A DNA stretch of 64,000 bases from Rhizocola hellebori (lineage in GTDB: Bacteria; Actinomycetota; Actinomycetes; Mycobacteriales; Micromonosporaceae): the NCBI RefSeq assembly GCF_016862955.1, contig NZ_BONY01000034.1:1-64000 (forward strand), given 5' to 3'. The position numbers and the translations under genes were made by a program. Positions 51,151 through 60,574 of this stretch are shown in pieces. Within the stretch, counting starts at the first letter, position 1; each line of letters starts with the position of its first letter. Below the pieces are notes generated by a model. The model saw nothing but the letters and a program-made list of their open reading frames with translations, did not search any database and was not told the DNA's origin.

Positions 51151-51605
51151 GCCGCGGACCAGATCGGGTGCACGCGGTTACGGAGCAGATCGCCGTGGCT
51201 GCGCCGCAACACATACGGCAGACCGAAGATCGTGACGAGGGCGAGCGGGATGTCACCGATAGCCAGAACCATCACGAACGCCCCGGCTTGGTCGGGCAGA
51301 TCCAAGGTGAACACCGCGACTACGAAGATCAGCCGGACGATCCCGTTCCAGTACGGGAACGCACCGAACCGTTGCAGGTCCACCGACGACAGCACCAGCA
51401 CAATACCGGCGAACAACCCGACCAGCGAAGGCAACCAGACCCAGAAGGCGATGGTGGGTGTACGCAGGCCGATCTTCTCAGGTACGCCGGGGGTCAGGAA
51501 AACCGCTATGGCACTGGCGTTGTAGACGCCCGCGACTCGCACAAACCAGGTCATGAAACGCATGCGGTAAATGCTCGGTCCGCCGGGCAGCCCGAACAAC
51601 GACAT
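51147..51605 (-). CDS. Small four-TM membrane protein
   Basis: A 152-residue protein with about four hydrophobic helices (FVRVAGVYNASAIAVFL, FWVWLPSLVGLFAGIVLVLS, GIVRLIFVVAVFTLDLP, GAFVMVLAIGDIPLALVTIF). It is the first gene of the three-gene operon with a second membrane protein and the AraC regulator; the overlap ATGA links it to the second. Function unknown. Confidence 0.8.
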   Translation of the reverse strand: MSLFGLPGGPSIYRMRFMTWFVRVAGVYNASAIAVFLTPGVPEKIGLRTPTIAFWVWLPSLVGLFAGIVLVLSSVDLQRFGAFPYWNGIVRLIFVVAVFTLDLPDQAGAFVMVLAIGDIPLALVTIFGLPYVLRRSHGDLLRNRVHPIWSAA

Positions 51606-51724
51606 AGTCCGCCATACCGGTTGCGAAACCCGCCAAATCCTCCGGATGATCGCAACAGATTTCGGATGCTGTCCTCGGTTTCAGGAGCAGCCGCGGGATC
51701 TCGCCATAACCATGGCTCGATGGG

Positions 51725-52108
51725 TCAACGGCGGCGCAGCGGCGACTCGTCGCCCACCAGCCACAGATGCCCATACGGATCAAAGAAACCCCCTTGCCGA
51801 TGGGTACCCCACGGCGCCTGATGATCCCGAACCGGATCATGGTAGTCCGCCCCCGCAGCCGCGGCACCGCTGGCAAACGAGTCCGGATCGTCCACGAACA
51901 CTTCGACCCGCACCGTCGTGGTGCCCAGCTCAACCGGGCTCTCCCAGCCGTTACCTTCCGGCTGCGCCAGAAAAAACGGCGCCCCTCCAACCTCCAGACC
52001 AATAACCGAACCGAGGTTCCACAGCTCGGTGGCACCCAAAGCACGTTGGTACCAGGCAGATGCCGCCACAGCGTCCGGCACCGCAAGCATCACAGAGATG
52101 GTGGTCAC
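51725..52108 (-). CDS. VOC-family (glyoxalase-fold) protein
   Basis: GTG 52108 is chosen as start (VTTISVMLAVPDAVAASAWY), since the longer frame is Arg-rich. The 127-residue product has the VOC pattern: WYQRALGATELWNLG, LEVGGAPFFLAQPEG, VRVEVFVDDPDSFAS, and closing GGFFDPYGHLWLVGDE. Metal ligands cannot be assigned with confidence. VOC proteins include dioxygenases, glyoxalases and drug-binding proteins. Confidence 0.88.
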   Translation of the reverse strand: MTTISVMLAVPDAVAASAWYQRALGATELWNLGSVIGLEVGGAPFFLAQPEGNGWESPVELGTTTVRVEVFVDDPDSFASGAAAAGADYHDPVRDHQAPWGTHRQGGFFDPYGHLWLVGDESPLRRR

Positions 52109-52471
52109 GAGCCACACGATACGCGTCGTGACCCACACCGTCCCGCATCCACCGGGTAAGTGCCGGGATGAACGCACAGGACGGGACTCGGCGACGCCCC
52201 CTCATCTTTGGCAAGTCTGCGCCTTCGCTTTGCACTGACGGCTGAGATCGCTTATACGATCAGGGCGACGCGAGGCGGCGGCACCGCCCGAACCGTCCGG
52301 TGACCGCTCCGGTGTGAGACGAGTCCGCAGAGCGGGGCCTCATGAGACGTGTACCAGAGACCGCGATTACCGACGTGGCGCTCAGAGCTGATCGCTGCCG
52401 GATCCCTCATCGCACGGCACAAGTCCGGTGACCACGCACGAACGCGCCGACGCAACTGGCTCTGCGTGAAG
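52109..52471. other. Intergenic stretch without a supported gene
   Basis: Frames here are Arg- or Pro-rich and broken on both strands. I see no hairpin or repeat of note. Confidence 0.4.
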
Positions 52472-52618
52472 TCATGTGGCGGCGAAGATAACCGCCCGCC
52501 CGGCAGCGGCGGCCCGATCGTGGAACGCTTGCAGATCGGTGAAACCGTCCCAGGTGTACTCGAAGTCCGCATCATCACCTGCGCCGTGATAGTCGGGGTC
52601 CGTCACCACGATGACATG
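52472..52618 (-). CDS. Short hypothetical frame, possibly a fragment
   Basis: The minus-strand frame reads WHVIVVTDPDYHGAGDDADF, EYTWDGFTDLQAFHDRAAAA and GRAVIFAAT. Composition (Asp, His, Trp) is protein-like, but there is no clear start; the frame extends upstream into the end of the NB-ARC gene. It may be a small gene with a GTG start or the end of a broken one. Confidence 0.35.
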   Translation of the reverse strand, partial: HVIVVTDPDYHGAGDDADFEYTWDGFTDLQAFHDRAAAAGRAVIFAAT

Positions 52619-52631
52619 CCAGCCAATCTTC

Positions 52632-55244
52632 CTATTCGACTTCGGGAGGGTTATATGTGGCGTCTGCGGCCGCAGCTGCTTGCCGGTGTGTGCGGGCCTC
52701 GGCATCGCGGCCGCCTGCTTCGAGAGCTGCGGCTATTCCTAGGTGTGCGCGGACTCTCTGATGTGTGTCGTTAATGTCGGTCGCATTTCGCAACGCCAGC
52801 TGATGATATCTGAGCGCTTCGTCGAAGCGTTCTTGTCGTTGGTATGCCATTCCAAGTTCGTTGAGCGTGTCACATTCTGCTGCCGCATTGGCGATCTGGG
52901 TCGCGATGGCGAGTGCCTGCTCGAGGTAAGCGATGGCCGTGTCGTGGGATTCAAGGCGAGAATGGGCGTTCCCAATGCTTCGCATTGCGTCGATCATGCC
53001 CACTCGATCATCTACCTGCCGTGCGATGGTGAGCGCTCGGTGGTAATGGTCGAGTGCTTTGATGGTATGTCCGGTCAACGAGTACACGACTCCAGTACTT
53101 TGCAAAATGTTACCTTCGATGAGCCGGTTTCCGATGCTCTGGGTGATAGTGAGAGCCCGTTCCAGGTGGCTTAAGGCTTCGTCATAGCTTTCCAGCTCGC
53201 GGAGGATAATGCCGATGTTGTGCAAGGCGATGCCCTCTCTACTGGCGTCGCCGAGCTCCGCAACGATGGCGAGGGCTTGCTGATAGTGCTCAAGCGCCTG
53301 ATCGTGTTTGCGTTGGTGCCGATAGACGTTGCCGAGATTGTTCAACGTGTCGGATTCTCCGGCTCGATCGCCGATCTGCTGGCGGATGGGCAAGGCCTGC
53401 TGGTAGTAGGCGATAGCACGGCTGCGATGTCCGACTCGGGAGTGAATGCGCCCAAGGTTGTGCAATGTCAATGCCTCGGTGTAACGGTCACCACGGTCGA
53501 TCGCGGCTTGTAAGGCGTGGCTATGAATCGCGAGGCCATCGATGTAGTGGGCGCCGGTATCGAGGTAACGCCGCAACACCGCAGCAAGGTGGCATGCATG
53601 GGCTGGCCAGCCGTGAGAGGCCGCGTGGATGGTGATGGCCACGAGGTTGGCGCGCTCGTTGTCTAACCATGTCTTTGCCTGGGCAGATTCGAACGGCAGC
53701 CGGAATGGCGCACGAGCGTGGGGAATGTGTGGTCGCTGGTGCCGTTCATGCGGGTACAGCACGTCCATCGCGGCCGCCGCTGCCGACAGGTAATAGTCGA
53801 AAAGTCCTTCCAGCGCAGCACGAGTATCGGTTTCGACGTCTTCTTCGGCCACGCGTTCGGCACCGTAGACCCGTAGCAGGTCATGCATGGTGAACCGGTC
53901 TGCCACCGTGAACTGCACGAGATGGGCCCGCGCAAGTGCGGCGACGGCATGCTGTGATTGGTCGAGGCTCATACCGGCCAGATGGGCTACCGCATAGAAA
54001 TCGCCATCGACACATGGGCTTATGCCAAGCAGGCGAAACGCCCGTGCAGGGCCGGCAGGTAGGTGACGATATGACCAGGAGAACACTGCCCTCACCGCGG
54101 TTCGCTCGTCACCGCCGGCCGTGAGTAGATCAAGCCGCCGTCGGTCAACTGCAAGATCGCGCCATAGGTCGGCGAGGCTGACCTGTGGCTGGGCAATCGC
54201 CAGCTCGGCACCAACCCGTATCGCCAGTGGTAGCCGAACGCACAGTTCAACAAATGCCGTAGCCGCTGCAGGATCTGCGTCCACTCGCGCGCCAAGCAAG
54301 GACCGTAACAGGTCAACGGCATCGGGAAGCGGAAGGACATCCAGATCGATTCGCTGAGCGCCATCACGCGCCACCAAGCCGGCCAGGCTGTCGCGGCTAG
54401 TGACCACCACCAGGCATGTGGGAGTGCCGGGTAACAATGGCCGAACCTGTTCCGGCGAATGGGCGTTGTCGAGAACCAACAATGTTCGCCGTCCCGCCAA
54501 CGCCGTTCTGAGGTAGGCCGAGCGCTCCGCCGGATCCAGCGGCACGTTCCTCTCCTCGATCCTGAGAGCACGAAGCAGGCCACCCAGGGCGTCATCGACC
54601 GACATCGGCTGATCACGGTCGTATCCGCGTAGATCCACGTAGAGCTGACCATCGGGGAAATGCCCACATACGCTGTGCGCCCAGTGTACCGCCAGGGCAG
54701 TCTTTCCAACCCCGGCCATCCCCGACAAGACCGAAATCGTCAACGCTGAAGAACCCTGCTGAGCCTTCGCCAGGGCCTGACTCAACGCAGCGAGTTCCCC
54801 GGCACGCCCGACGAATCCGAGCACATCCGGTAGAAGCGAGCGGGGAACCACGCGGAGCGGACCATTCTCGTCGCCACCCGCGGCGAGCACCTGATCCGTG
54901 CGCCGAGCCCTCTCTAGGACGTCGCCGAGGAAGCCATGCTCCCGACGCCAGAATTCGAGATCCACCGACACCGACAGCAATCGGCCCCGCTCACGCGCAT
55001 ACCGTTTACACTCCATGACAAATGCCTGAACAAATGTCCAAGATGGAACAGTCTTGGTTTTTGCACGTAAAATCTCAGATATCCGCGACTTACTGGGCAA
55101 TCCGCCTCGTTTAGCCAACGCGTCCAGGGTCGGACCGCCCGCCTCCAAGTGCAGCTGCCGCAGCCGATCGCAGAACGCCCGCAGTTCAGGTTCCCGAGCC
55201 TCTCTAACCCGCGCCAAATAAGCCACATAGTCATCGTCCGGCAT
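52632..55244 (-). CDS. HTH/NB-ARC/TPR regulator (AfsR-like without SARP domain)
   Basis: An 870-residue protein. Residues ~25-75 are a divergent XRE-like HTH (FCDRLRQLHLEAGGPTLDAL, GLPSKSRISEILRAK). A STAND/NB-ARC NTPase follows: Walker A GMAGVGKT (175-182), Walker B RTLLVLDNAH, and TSRDSLAGLV as sensor-type region. The last ~280 residues are TPRs (LGRIHSRVGHRSRAIAYYQQ, LGNVYRHQRKHDQALEHYQQ). Such proteins act as signal-integrating activators or defence-type STAND switches. The start codon lies within a 10-bp periodic repeat. Confidence 0.9.
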   Translation of the reverse strand: MPDDDYVAYLARVREAREPELRAFCDRLRQLHLEAGGPTLDALAKRGGLPSKSRISEILRAKTKTVPSWTFVQAFVMECKRYARERGRLLSVSVDLEFWRREHGFLGDVLERARRTDQVLAAGGDENGPLRVVPRSLLPDVLGFVGRAGELAALSQALAKAQQGSSALTISVLSGMAGVGKTALAVHWAHSVCGHFPDGQLYVDLRGYDRDQPMSVDDALGGLLRALRIEERNVPLDPAERSAYLRTALAGRRTLLVLDNAHSPEQVRPLLPGTPTCLVVVTSRDSLAGLVARDGAQRIDLDVLPLPDAVDLLRSLLGARVDADPAAATAFVELCVRLPLAIRVGAELAIAQPQVSLADLWRDLAVDRRRLDLLTAGGDERTAVRAVFSWSYRHLPAGPARAFRLLGISPCVDGDFYAVAHLAGMSLDQSQHAVAALARAHLVQFTVADRFTMHDLLRVYGAERVAEEDVETDTRAALEGLFDYYLSAAAAAMDVLYPHERHQRPHIPHARAPFRLPFESAQAKTWLDNERANLVAITIHAASHGWPAHACHLAAVLRRYLDTGAHYIDGLAIHSHALQAAIDRGDRYTEALTLHNLGRIHSRVGHRSRAIAYYQQALPIRQQIGDRAGESDTLNNLGNVYRHQRKHDQALEHYQQALAIVAELGDASREGIALHNIGIILRELESYDEALSHLERALTITQSIGNRLIEGNILQSTGVVYSLTGHTIKALDHYHRALTIARQVDDRVGMIDAMRSIGNAHSRLESHDTAIAYLEQALAIATQIANAAAECDTLNELGMAYQRQERFDEALRYHQLALRNATDINDTHQRVRAHLGIAAALEAGGRDAEARTHRQAAAAADATYNPPEVE

Positions 55245-55270
55245 CTGGCAGCATCTGGCATCATCTCGCA
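55241..55270. repeat. 10-bp periodic repeat over the regulator start
   Basis: GCATCTGGCA, GCATCTGGCA and TCATCTCGCA follow at exact 10-base steps, with a degenerate fourth copy GTCACTGCCA to 55280. The start codon of the NB-ARC gene (CAT on this strand, 55242-55244) lies in the first unit. Phased repeats at a regulator start suggest autoregulation. Confidence 0.75.
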
Positions 55271-55394
55271 GTCACTGCCATACAGCTGCAGCAATGCCCG
55301 ACTTCTCCGACACAATCCGGCATCGCCATCCCTCCCGCGCGCCAAGGAGTCTGATGAGTACATAAGGTCACCTCGCAGCCCACCGGGAGAGGCA

Positions 55395-55616
55395 ATGGAA
55401 GCATGGGTGAACCTGTGCGCCGCAGCATTGCAACTTGCCGCCGCAGTTCTCACGATCTCAACACGTCCCCGGACCGATCGATCGCCGCCGTCGCGGCTCG
55501 AGGGCGAAGAACGAGATTCGCCGCCACCTGGACCAAATCATGGTCCGCTCAGCCGCGAACGCCGTCAACCAGGCCGGACCGCCCGGACTCCGCAATCCGG
55601 AGGGCTCGGAGCATAG
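55395..55616 (+). CDS. Small hypothetical protein ending in the dispersed repeat
   Basis: ATG 55395 after GGGAGAGG gives 73 residues: MEAWVNLCAAALQLAAAVLT with a hydrophobic start, then a Pro/Arg/Glu-rich tail. The last ~14 codons are encoded by repeat copy C, so the true C-terminus may have been replaced by the repeat insertion. Small proteins beginning EAWV-like are frequent beside actinomycete NB-ARC regulators; this one is divergent from that gene. Confidence 0.45.
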   Translation: MEAWVNLCAAALQLAAAVLTISTRPRTDRSPPSRLEGEERDSPPPGPNHGPLSRERRQPGRTARTPQSGGLGA

Positions 55617-55636
55617 CGCTAAATAACTAGGTCACT
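55573..55636. repeat. Dispersed hairpin repeat, copy C
   Basis: CCGGACTCCGCAATCCGGAG begins at 55583, followed by GGCTCGGAGCATAGCGCTAA and ATAACTAGG. It matches copies A and B. It overlaps the end of the small plus-strand frame at 55395-55616. Confidence 0.78.
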
Positions 55637-55640
55637 AGAG

Positions 55641-55886
55641 TCAATTCGAATCGGCACCTTGCGCACCGCACGACGGCTTTGCTTGTCGGCGATGATCAGC
55701 TTCGCGGTACGACGCTAGCTGTTGCTCGGATTTGAGGAAGAAGGACGCCTTCAGCTGATCGTGCGAGCGATCGTCAGCGAAGTATCCGGTGCAGTGCTTG
55801 GAGCTCGCGACGCAATGCCAATGGCCAATGGCCCCTTTGTCGTTGAATTCTGGCAGAGGGGATTCGCCTGCCGCTGTGTCGCCCAA
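55641..55886 (-). CDS. Small hypothetical protein
   Basis: An 81-residue frame with HWHCVASSKHCTGYFADDRS and QLKASFFLKSEQQLASY. Composition (Cys, Phe, Lys) is unlike shadow frames in this GC-rich DNA and the local GC is lower. No domain recognised. Confidence 0.4.
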   Translation of the reverse strand: MGDTAAGESPLPEFNDKGAIGHWHCVASSKHCTGYFADDRSHDQLKASFFLKSEQQLASYREADHRRQAKPSCGAQGADSN

Positions 55887-55934
55887 ACTCGCTACTCGCA
55901 GATCCGCCGCAGAATAGTGCGACTCCCGCGCCCA

Positions 55935-56123
55935 TCACCGGCGTGCAGTCTTCGCGTCAAGCACCAGAAACACGGCAATCGCAAATGTCGCCGGTCCCGC
56001 CACGTCGGGGAGGCGCCAAGCGGCAATAGCCGCCATGGCAGAAGTCAGCGACATTACCAAGAGTCGCAACGAAATCCCGTCATTGTCCTTGCTGGTAGAG
56101 GAGCGAGGTCGCGCGGAAGGCAT
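55935..56123 (-). CDS. Small membrane protein
   Basis: ATG 56123 after GAAAGG gives 62 residues. Two hydrophobic segments (LRLLVMSLTSAMAAIAAW and GPATFAIAVFLVLD) are separated by RLPDV, then a short basic tail. No function visible. Confidence 0.5.
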   Translation of the reverse strand: MPSARPRSSTSKDNDGISLRLLVMSLTSAMAAIAAWRLPDVAGPATFAIAVFLVLDAKTARR

Positions 56124-56314
56124 CGAACGCCTTTCTCGAAGTAGGTCGGACGGCGTCCGGAAGGCCGAACGCATCCTTACTGTCTAAAGGAAATGCGCGC
56201 TGACGTCTCACGAAATCAACAAGTTGTGGATGACTCGCCCGGCTGTCCACAGGCGACGCGGTGCAGTTGACATGCCTTCATACAGGTGAGTCTGCGTAGT
56301 GATCACCCGGGTTC

Positions 56315-56349
56315 CCGGAAGGGTCGGATCTTCCGGTGAACCTCACCGG
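56315..56349 (+). promoter_or_regulatory. Two mutually exclusive leader hairpins
   Basis: CCGGAAG (56315-56321) can pair with CTTCCGG (56330-56336), and CCGGTGA (56333-56339) with TCACCGG (56343-56349). Both hairpins need bases 56333-56336, so only one can form at a time. They lie 55 to 90 bases upstream of the secreted beta-propeller gene. Confidence 0.45.
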
Positions 56350-56403
56350 CGCGCTCCCCGTTGTGAACGAGAGACAGGCATCTATGACGCTTAGGAGGTA
56401 GAG

Positions 56404-57762
56404 ATGCGACACGCTGATTGGTCTCGGCCAGCGCGACGTCGCCTGGGGCGGCTCTGCGTCGCGGTAACGGCCGCGCTGCTCACCGTGATAGCGGTGTCGA
56501 CCCCCGCTGCCGCGGCGACGGTGGTTACGCAGACGACTTGGGGAAGCATTAATAGGGAAGATGTCACGGCCGTCGCGGCAGCACCTGATGGCGGCTTCTA
56601 TTTGACCGGCGCCACGACCATTCTGGGCGCAGGTGAGGAGCTATTTCTCGTCAAGATTGCGGCGGACGGGTCGCTGGCCTGGCAACGGAGCTGGAAGGCC
56701 ACACCAAACGGGATCTACGAGGCCAACGACGTGACGGTAGCCTCGGACGGATCGGTCTACGTGACCGGCGTGTTTGCTCCGAACGGTACCCAAGCAGGCG
56801 ACGTGCTTCTGTTGAAGTTCTCCGCGAATGGGGCGCTGATCTGGCAACGGATTTGGGACAGCGGCAATACCGAAACCGGTGAGGCCGTCGCTGTCGCCAG
56901 CGATGGCTCCATTTATGTGAGCGGCGGCGCGAACAGCCTCCACGAGCTGAGCCCGCTGATCCTGCTCCGCTTCGCACCCGACGGTACCCTCGTCTGGCAG
57001 CGGACATGGGCGAACGTCGCCTCGGGGGACGCGCTCGCGATCAGCCCTAACGGAAACATCCACGTCGCCGGGGTCGCCCCGAGACCCGACGGGACTTTCC
57101 ATTGGGACATGGTTCTGCTGACGGTCACCCCGCAGGGAACGCTGCTATGGCAGCGCGATCTGGCCGCGGGCGACGTCGCCGACGCGCGCGGGGGCCTGAC
57201 CGTGGCCCCCGATGGCTCGATCTACGTCGCCGGCGGGCTGCAGGCCATACAGAGCCAGACCGCCATCAACGACACGCTGATCACCAAGTTCAGCCCCACC
57301 GGCTCGCTGACCTGGGTCGCCGCCTACGGCGGCAACAACGACGACTTCCCGGGCGGTGTCGTGGTGCTACCCAACGGCACACTGCTTGTCGGCGGCGTGT
57401 CGCAGAGCCCCTTTGTCGGCGGGCCATCGTTCGCTTACCTACTGCGCGTCGACACGAAAGGCAAGGGCATCGGCTGCAACAGCGTAGACGGGTCCGGGTT
57501 GGACGAGGGCGAGGATGTGGCGCTCGCCGCCAACCAAACCGTAGTGCTGGGCGCGACGACCACCAGCAGGCTGCCATTCACCTTGGGTAGCTGTCCACAA
57601 CAAACCAGGAACCTGAACTCCAGAATCACTACGACCACGAATCAGCTCGTGGGCGGCACCGGCGTGGTCGCCGACCCGAACGGCACCGTCTCCACACCGG
57701 GTGGCACCGCACCGGGTCCGGGCGGGTTCGACGCCGCGCTGATAAGAGTCACCATTCCGTAA
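56404..57762 (+). CDS. Secreted beta-propeller protein
   Basis: ATG 56404 after TAGGAGGTAGAG gives 452 residues with a signal peptide (RLCVAVTAALLTVIAVST, cleavage in PAAAAT). Repeated blades of the form VTVASDGSVYVTGVF, LLKFSANGALIWQRIW, LTVAPDGSIYVAGGL and ITKFSPTGSLTWVAAYGG make six or seven repeats of the SBBP/Delta-60 type. The end (CPQQTRNLNSRI and a Gly/Thr tail) is not a sorting signal. No enzyme motif. The competing hairpins upstream suggest regulated expression. Confidence 0.88.
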   Translation: MRHADWSRPARRRLGRLCVAVTAALLTVIAVSTPAAAATVVTQTTWGSINREDVTAVAAAPDGGFYLTGATTILGAGEELFLVKIAADGSLAWQRSWKATPNGIYEANDVTVASDGSVYVTGVFAPNGTQAGDVLLLKFSANGALIWQRIWDSGNTETGEAVAVASDGSIYVSGGANSLHELSPLILLRFAPDGTLVWQRTWANVASGDALAISPNGNIHVAGVAPRPDGTFHWDMVLLTVTPQGTLLWQRDLAAGDVADARGGLTVAPDGSIYVAGGLQAIQSQTAINDTLITKFSPTGSLTWVAAYGGNNDDFPGGVVVLPNGTLLVGGVSQSPFVGGPSFAYLLRVDTKGKGIGCNSVDGSGLDEGEDVALAANQTVVLGATTTSRLPFTLGSCPQQTRNLNSRITTTTNQLVGGTGVVADPNGTVSTPGGTAPGPGGFDAALIRVTIP

Positions 57763-57998
57763 CAGATCTGATCATGAGCGGGGTGTTCGTGGATGTGTCC
57801 GCGCACCACGAACTCCCCCGCTGTGGCCAGCCGGATGGAAAGTTCGCTATTGTGAGCGGTTTTGCAGCCTTGGCCGTCTCCGCGCCCGCCGACCGCAATG
57901 GCACAGGTATGGCATGCCGCTATCGGTCCTCATCAGGCGGTTGCCTAGGCTTGTCCTCACCAATCGAAGATCTCTGGTTGGGGTTGGGAGTTAGCATC

Positions 57999-59675
57999 GT
58001 GACCGTAGGCGCCTTTGATGACCTCGGGTTGAGGCCAGAGTTGGTACAGGCGTTGGTGAGTCTGGGTTATGAGGAACCGACTCCAATTCAGCGTGAGGCC
58101 ATTCCCCAGCTGCTGCTGGGACGTGACGTGCTGGGGCAGGCCGCAACCGGCACGGGAAAGACGGCGGCTTTCGCGTTGCCGGTGCTAAGCCGGATGGACG
58201 CCGGCCGGACCGGCCAGAACCCGGTGGCTTTGGCGCTGGTGCCGACCCGAGAGCTGGCGATCCAGGTTTCGCAGGCGTTTCACCGCTATGGGCGCGACTT
58301 GGGAACGCGAGTATTGCCCATCTATGGCGGTCAGCCCATCGGCCGGCAGCTGCAGGTGCTGCAGCGCGGGGTCGACGTTGTGGTGGCCACGCCCGGGCGT
58401 GCGCTCGACCACATTGGACGCGGCACGCTACATCTGGGTGGACTGCAAACGGTAATCCTGGACGAGGCGGACGAGATGCTCGACATGGGTTTCGCCGAGG
58501 ATATCGAGGAGATTCTCCAGGAGACACCGAAACAGCGCCAGACCGTCCTGTTCTCGGCCACGATGCCAAGTCGTGTCGACGGTATCGCCCGGCGCCACAT
58601 GACCAATCCCGTGCGCATCGAGATGGGACGGGCGACAGCGACGCCGAGTGAAACACCGTTGGTAAGGCAAAGCGCCTATGTGGTTGCCCGCGCACACAAG
58701 CCCGCCGCGCTGGGCAGGGTGCTCGATGTAGAGGCACCCACAGCGGCGATCGTCTTTTGCCGTACCCGTGATCAAGTTGATCTGTTGACCGAAACGCTGA
58801 ACGGCCGCGGGTATAGAGCCGAGGCCCTGCACGGTGGATTGAGTCAGGACCAACGTGACAGGGTCATGGGACGGCTGCGCACCGGTGCGGCCGACTTGCT
58901 CATAGCCACCGACGTGGCCGCGCGTGGGCTCGATGTCGAGCACCTCACCCACGTGGTGAACTACGATGTGCCGTCGGCACCGGATTCCTATGTGCACCGA
59001 ATCGGACGGGTGGGGCGTGCTGGCCGGGAGGGGGCCGCGATCACCCTGGCCGAACCACGTGAGCATCGCATGCTCAAAGCGATTCAACGGGAGACCGGCC
59101 AGCGGATCACCATCGAGAAGGTGCCCACTGTTGCTGACATGCGCGCGCGGCGTCTGGAACTCACCCGCGCCGCCTTGCACGAGAGCCTCCTGCAGGACGA
59201 TCTGGATCGCTTCCGGGTCATTGTGGAGACGCTCACCGACGAGTTCGACCTGATGGAAGTGGCGCTCGCGGCAGTCAAACTCGCCCACGAATCCACGACC
59301 GGGTCAGACGACGACGGCGAGGAAATCCCTGACGTCGTCACGAAACCTGAGCGCCCCCAACGGGCAGGGCGAGCCGAGACACGAGCCAGACGCAGTGGGC
59401 GAACACCAGCCGGCGGCATGACGAGACTATTCTTCGGCGTCGGCCGCATCGCCGGCGTCCGGCCGCAGGACCTCGTCGGCGCGATCGCTGGTGAGTCATC
59501 CCTCAGCGGACGCGACATCGGATCGATCGAGATCGCTGACCGCTTCTCCATAGTCGAGGTCCCACAAGACGCCGCCGACGAAGTGATCGAAGCGATGCGC
59601 CGCAGCAGCATCAAAGGCAAACGAGCCACCGTACGCCGCGAACGCGACGCACCCCCGAAACGATCCGGCCGCTGA
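57999..59675 (+). CDS. DEAD-box RNA helicase with DbpA-type RNA-binding domain
   Basis: GTG 57999 with GGGAG upstream is chosen; the frame to 57774 is noise. The 558-residue product has all DEAD motifs: Q motif (GYEEPTPIQREA), ATGTGKT (49-55), PTREL, TPGR, VILDEADEML, FSATMP, ARGLDV and HRIGRVGRAGR. The last ~80 residues (MTRLFFGVGRIAGVRPQDLV, FSIVEVPQDAADEVIEAMRR) form the DbpA/CsdA RNA-binding domain. Such helicases act in ribosome assembly and cold response. The end is 14 bases from a convergent gene. Confidence 0.95.
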   Translation: MTVGAFDDLGLRPELVQALVSLGYEEPTPIQREAIPQLLLGRDVLGQAATGTGKTAAFALPVLSRMDAGRTGQNPVALALVPTRELAIQVSQAFHRYGRDLGTRVLPIYGGQPIGRQLQVLQRGVDVVVATPGRALDHIGRGTLHLGGLQTVILDEADEMLDMGFAEDIEEILQETPKQRQTVLFSATMPSRVDGIARRHMTNPVRIEMGRATATPSETPLVRQSAYVVARAHKPAALGRVLDVEAPTAAIVFCRTRDQVDLLTETLNGRGYRAEALHGGLSQDQRDRVMGRLRTGAADLLIATDVAARGLDVEHLTHVVNYDVPSAPDSYVHRIGRVGRAGREGAAITLAEPREHRMLKAIQRETGQRITIEKVPTVADMRARRLELTRAALHESLLQDDLDRFRVIVETLTDEFDLMEVALAAVKLAHESTTGSDDDGEEIPDVVTKPERPQRAGRAETRARRSGRTPAGGMTRLFFGVGRIAGVRPQDLVGAIAGESSLSGRDIGSIEIADRFSIVEVPQDAADEVIEAMRRSSIKGKRATVRRERDAPPKRSGR

Positions 59676-59689
59676 TCGTTGGCAGTGGG

Positions 59690-60574
59690 CTATCCGAAGG
59701 GATGCTTGATGGAGCGGATGGCCCGCGACTGGTTCGGCGGGAAAGTGGCGATGATGGACCAGACCGTCGACTGGTGACGCTGGAACGTGCCGCCGGCGTG
59801 TAGTCCCACCGCGGAGATTTTTGAGGCGACGTCGGCGGTTACCGTGAAGTCTTCCTCGTACCGAACCTGGAGTGTGAACTCGCGTAGGTCGTGCTCGATG
59901 CGCTGGCGCGCGAACGACTGCCATTCCGGCTCGTGGTGGTACCAGCGCAGATCTTGAGGGAGTCGCGGGTCGCCTGAGCCTTTCAGCTCCGCGGTGTAGA
60001 GGAAGTCTCGGCTGCCGTTTGACTGGTTCTCGATTTGGCCTTCGCCATTGACTGCGCGAAGTGGAAGGTTGAGGCTGGTCGCGAATGTGCGGCTCCAGCC
60101 CTGCCGGGCGGCCACGGTCATCGATTGAGCACCCAGCGCCGAGATGAGTGTGAGCGCCTCGCTGAACTTGTGGGCGAAGGTCTGTCGATGGAAATCGGCA
60201 AGCGTGAAGTAGACGGGCGGCACAGCGGGGTTGCCGACGTAGACGACATTGTCGTGCGGATGGCCCATGGGGAATTGCAGTTGGCGAGCCTCGCTGCGGG
60301 TGATCGGCAGCACGGCGACGTTACGCCGCCCGGTGCGCCGCTGCGACCAACGCGATGCCATGGCGCGGATGGCTTCCCCGATCGGCACCGCCAGGGCGAG
60401 AACAGCCCTTTCGGTCTCCCCGTTGTTGGTTGAGCTCTGGTCCGCGGGAGCCAGCGGCTGTCGGGCCTCGCGCCGGGCGCTCAGGACGACATCATCGGGC
60501 CGAACGACGACAAACTGACGGTCCGCGTAGTCGAGCTTCATCAGGTTGATACGAAGATCGTTCAAAGCCGACAT
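59690..60574 (-). CDS. Hypothetical protein
   Basis: ATG 60574 is chosen (GAGA six bases upstream); ATG 60580 is also possible, and the longer frame is noise. The 294-residue product starts LRINLMKLDYADRQFVVVRP and has alternating helices and strands (PVYFTLADFHRQTFAHKFSE, LTLISALGAQSMTVAARQGW, DFLYTAELKGSGDPRLPQDL, FTVTADVASKISAVGLHAGG, ending in a WSIIATFPP strand). No membrane segment or signal peptide. I do not recognise a family. Confidence 0.7.
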   Translation of the reverse strand: MSALNDLRINLMKLDYADRQFVVVRPDDVVLSARREARQPLAPADQSSTNNGETERAVLALAVPIGEAIRAMASRWSQRRTGRRNVAVLPITRSEARQLQFPMGHPHDNVVYVGNPAVPPVYFTLADFHRQTFAHKFSEALTLISALGAQSMTVAARQGWSRTFATSLNLPLRAVNGEGQIENQSNGSRDFLYTAELKGSGDPRLPQDLRWYHHEPEWQSFARQRIEHDLREFTLQVRYEEDFTVTADVASKISAVGLHAGGTFQRHQSTVWSIIATFPPNQSRAIRSIKHPFG

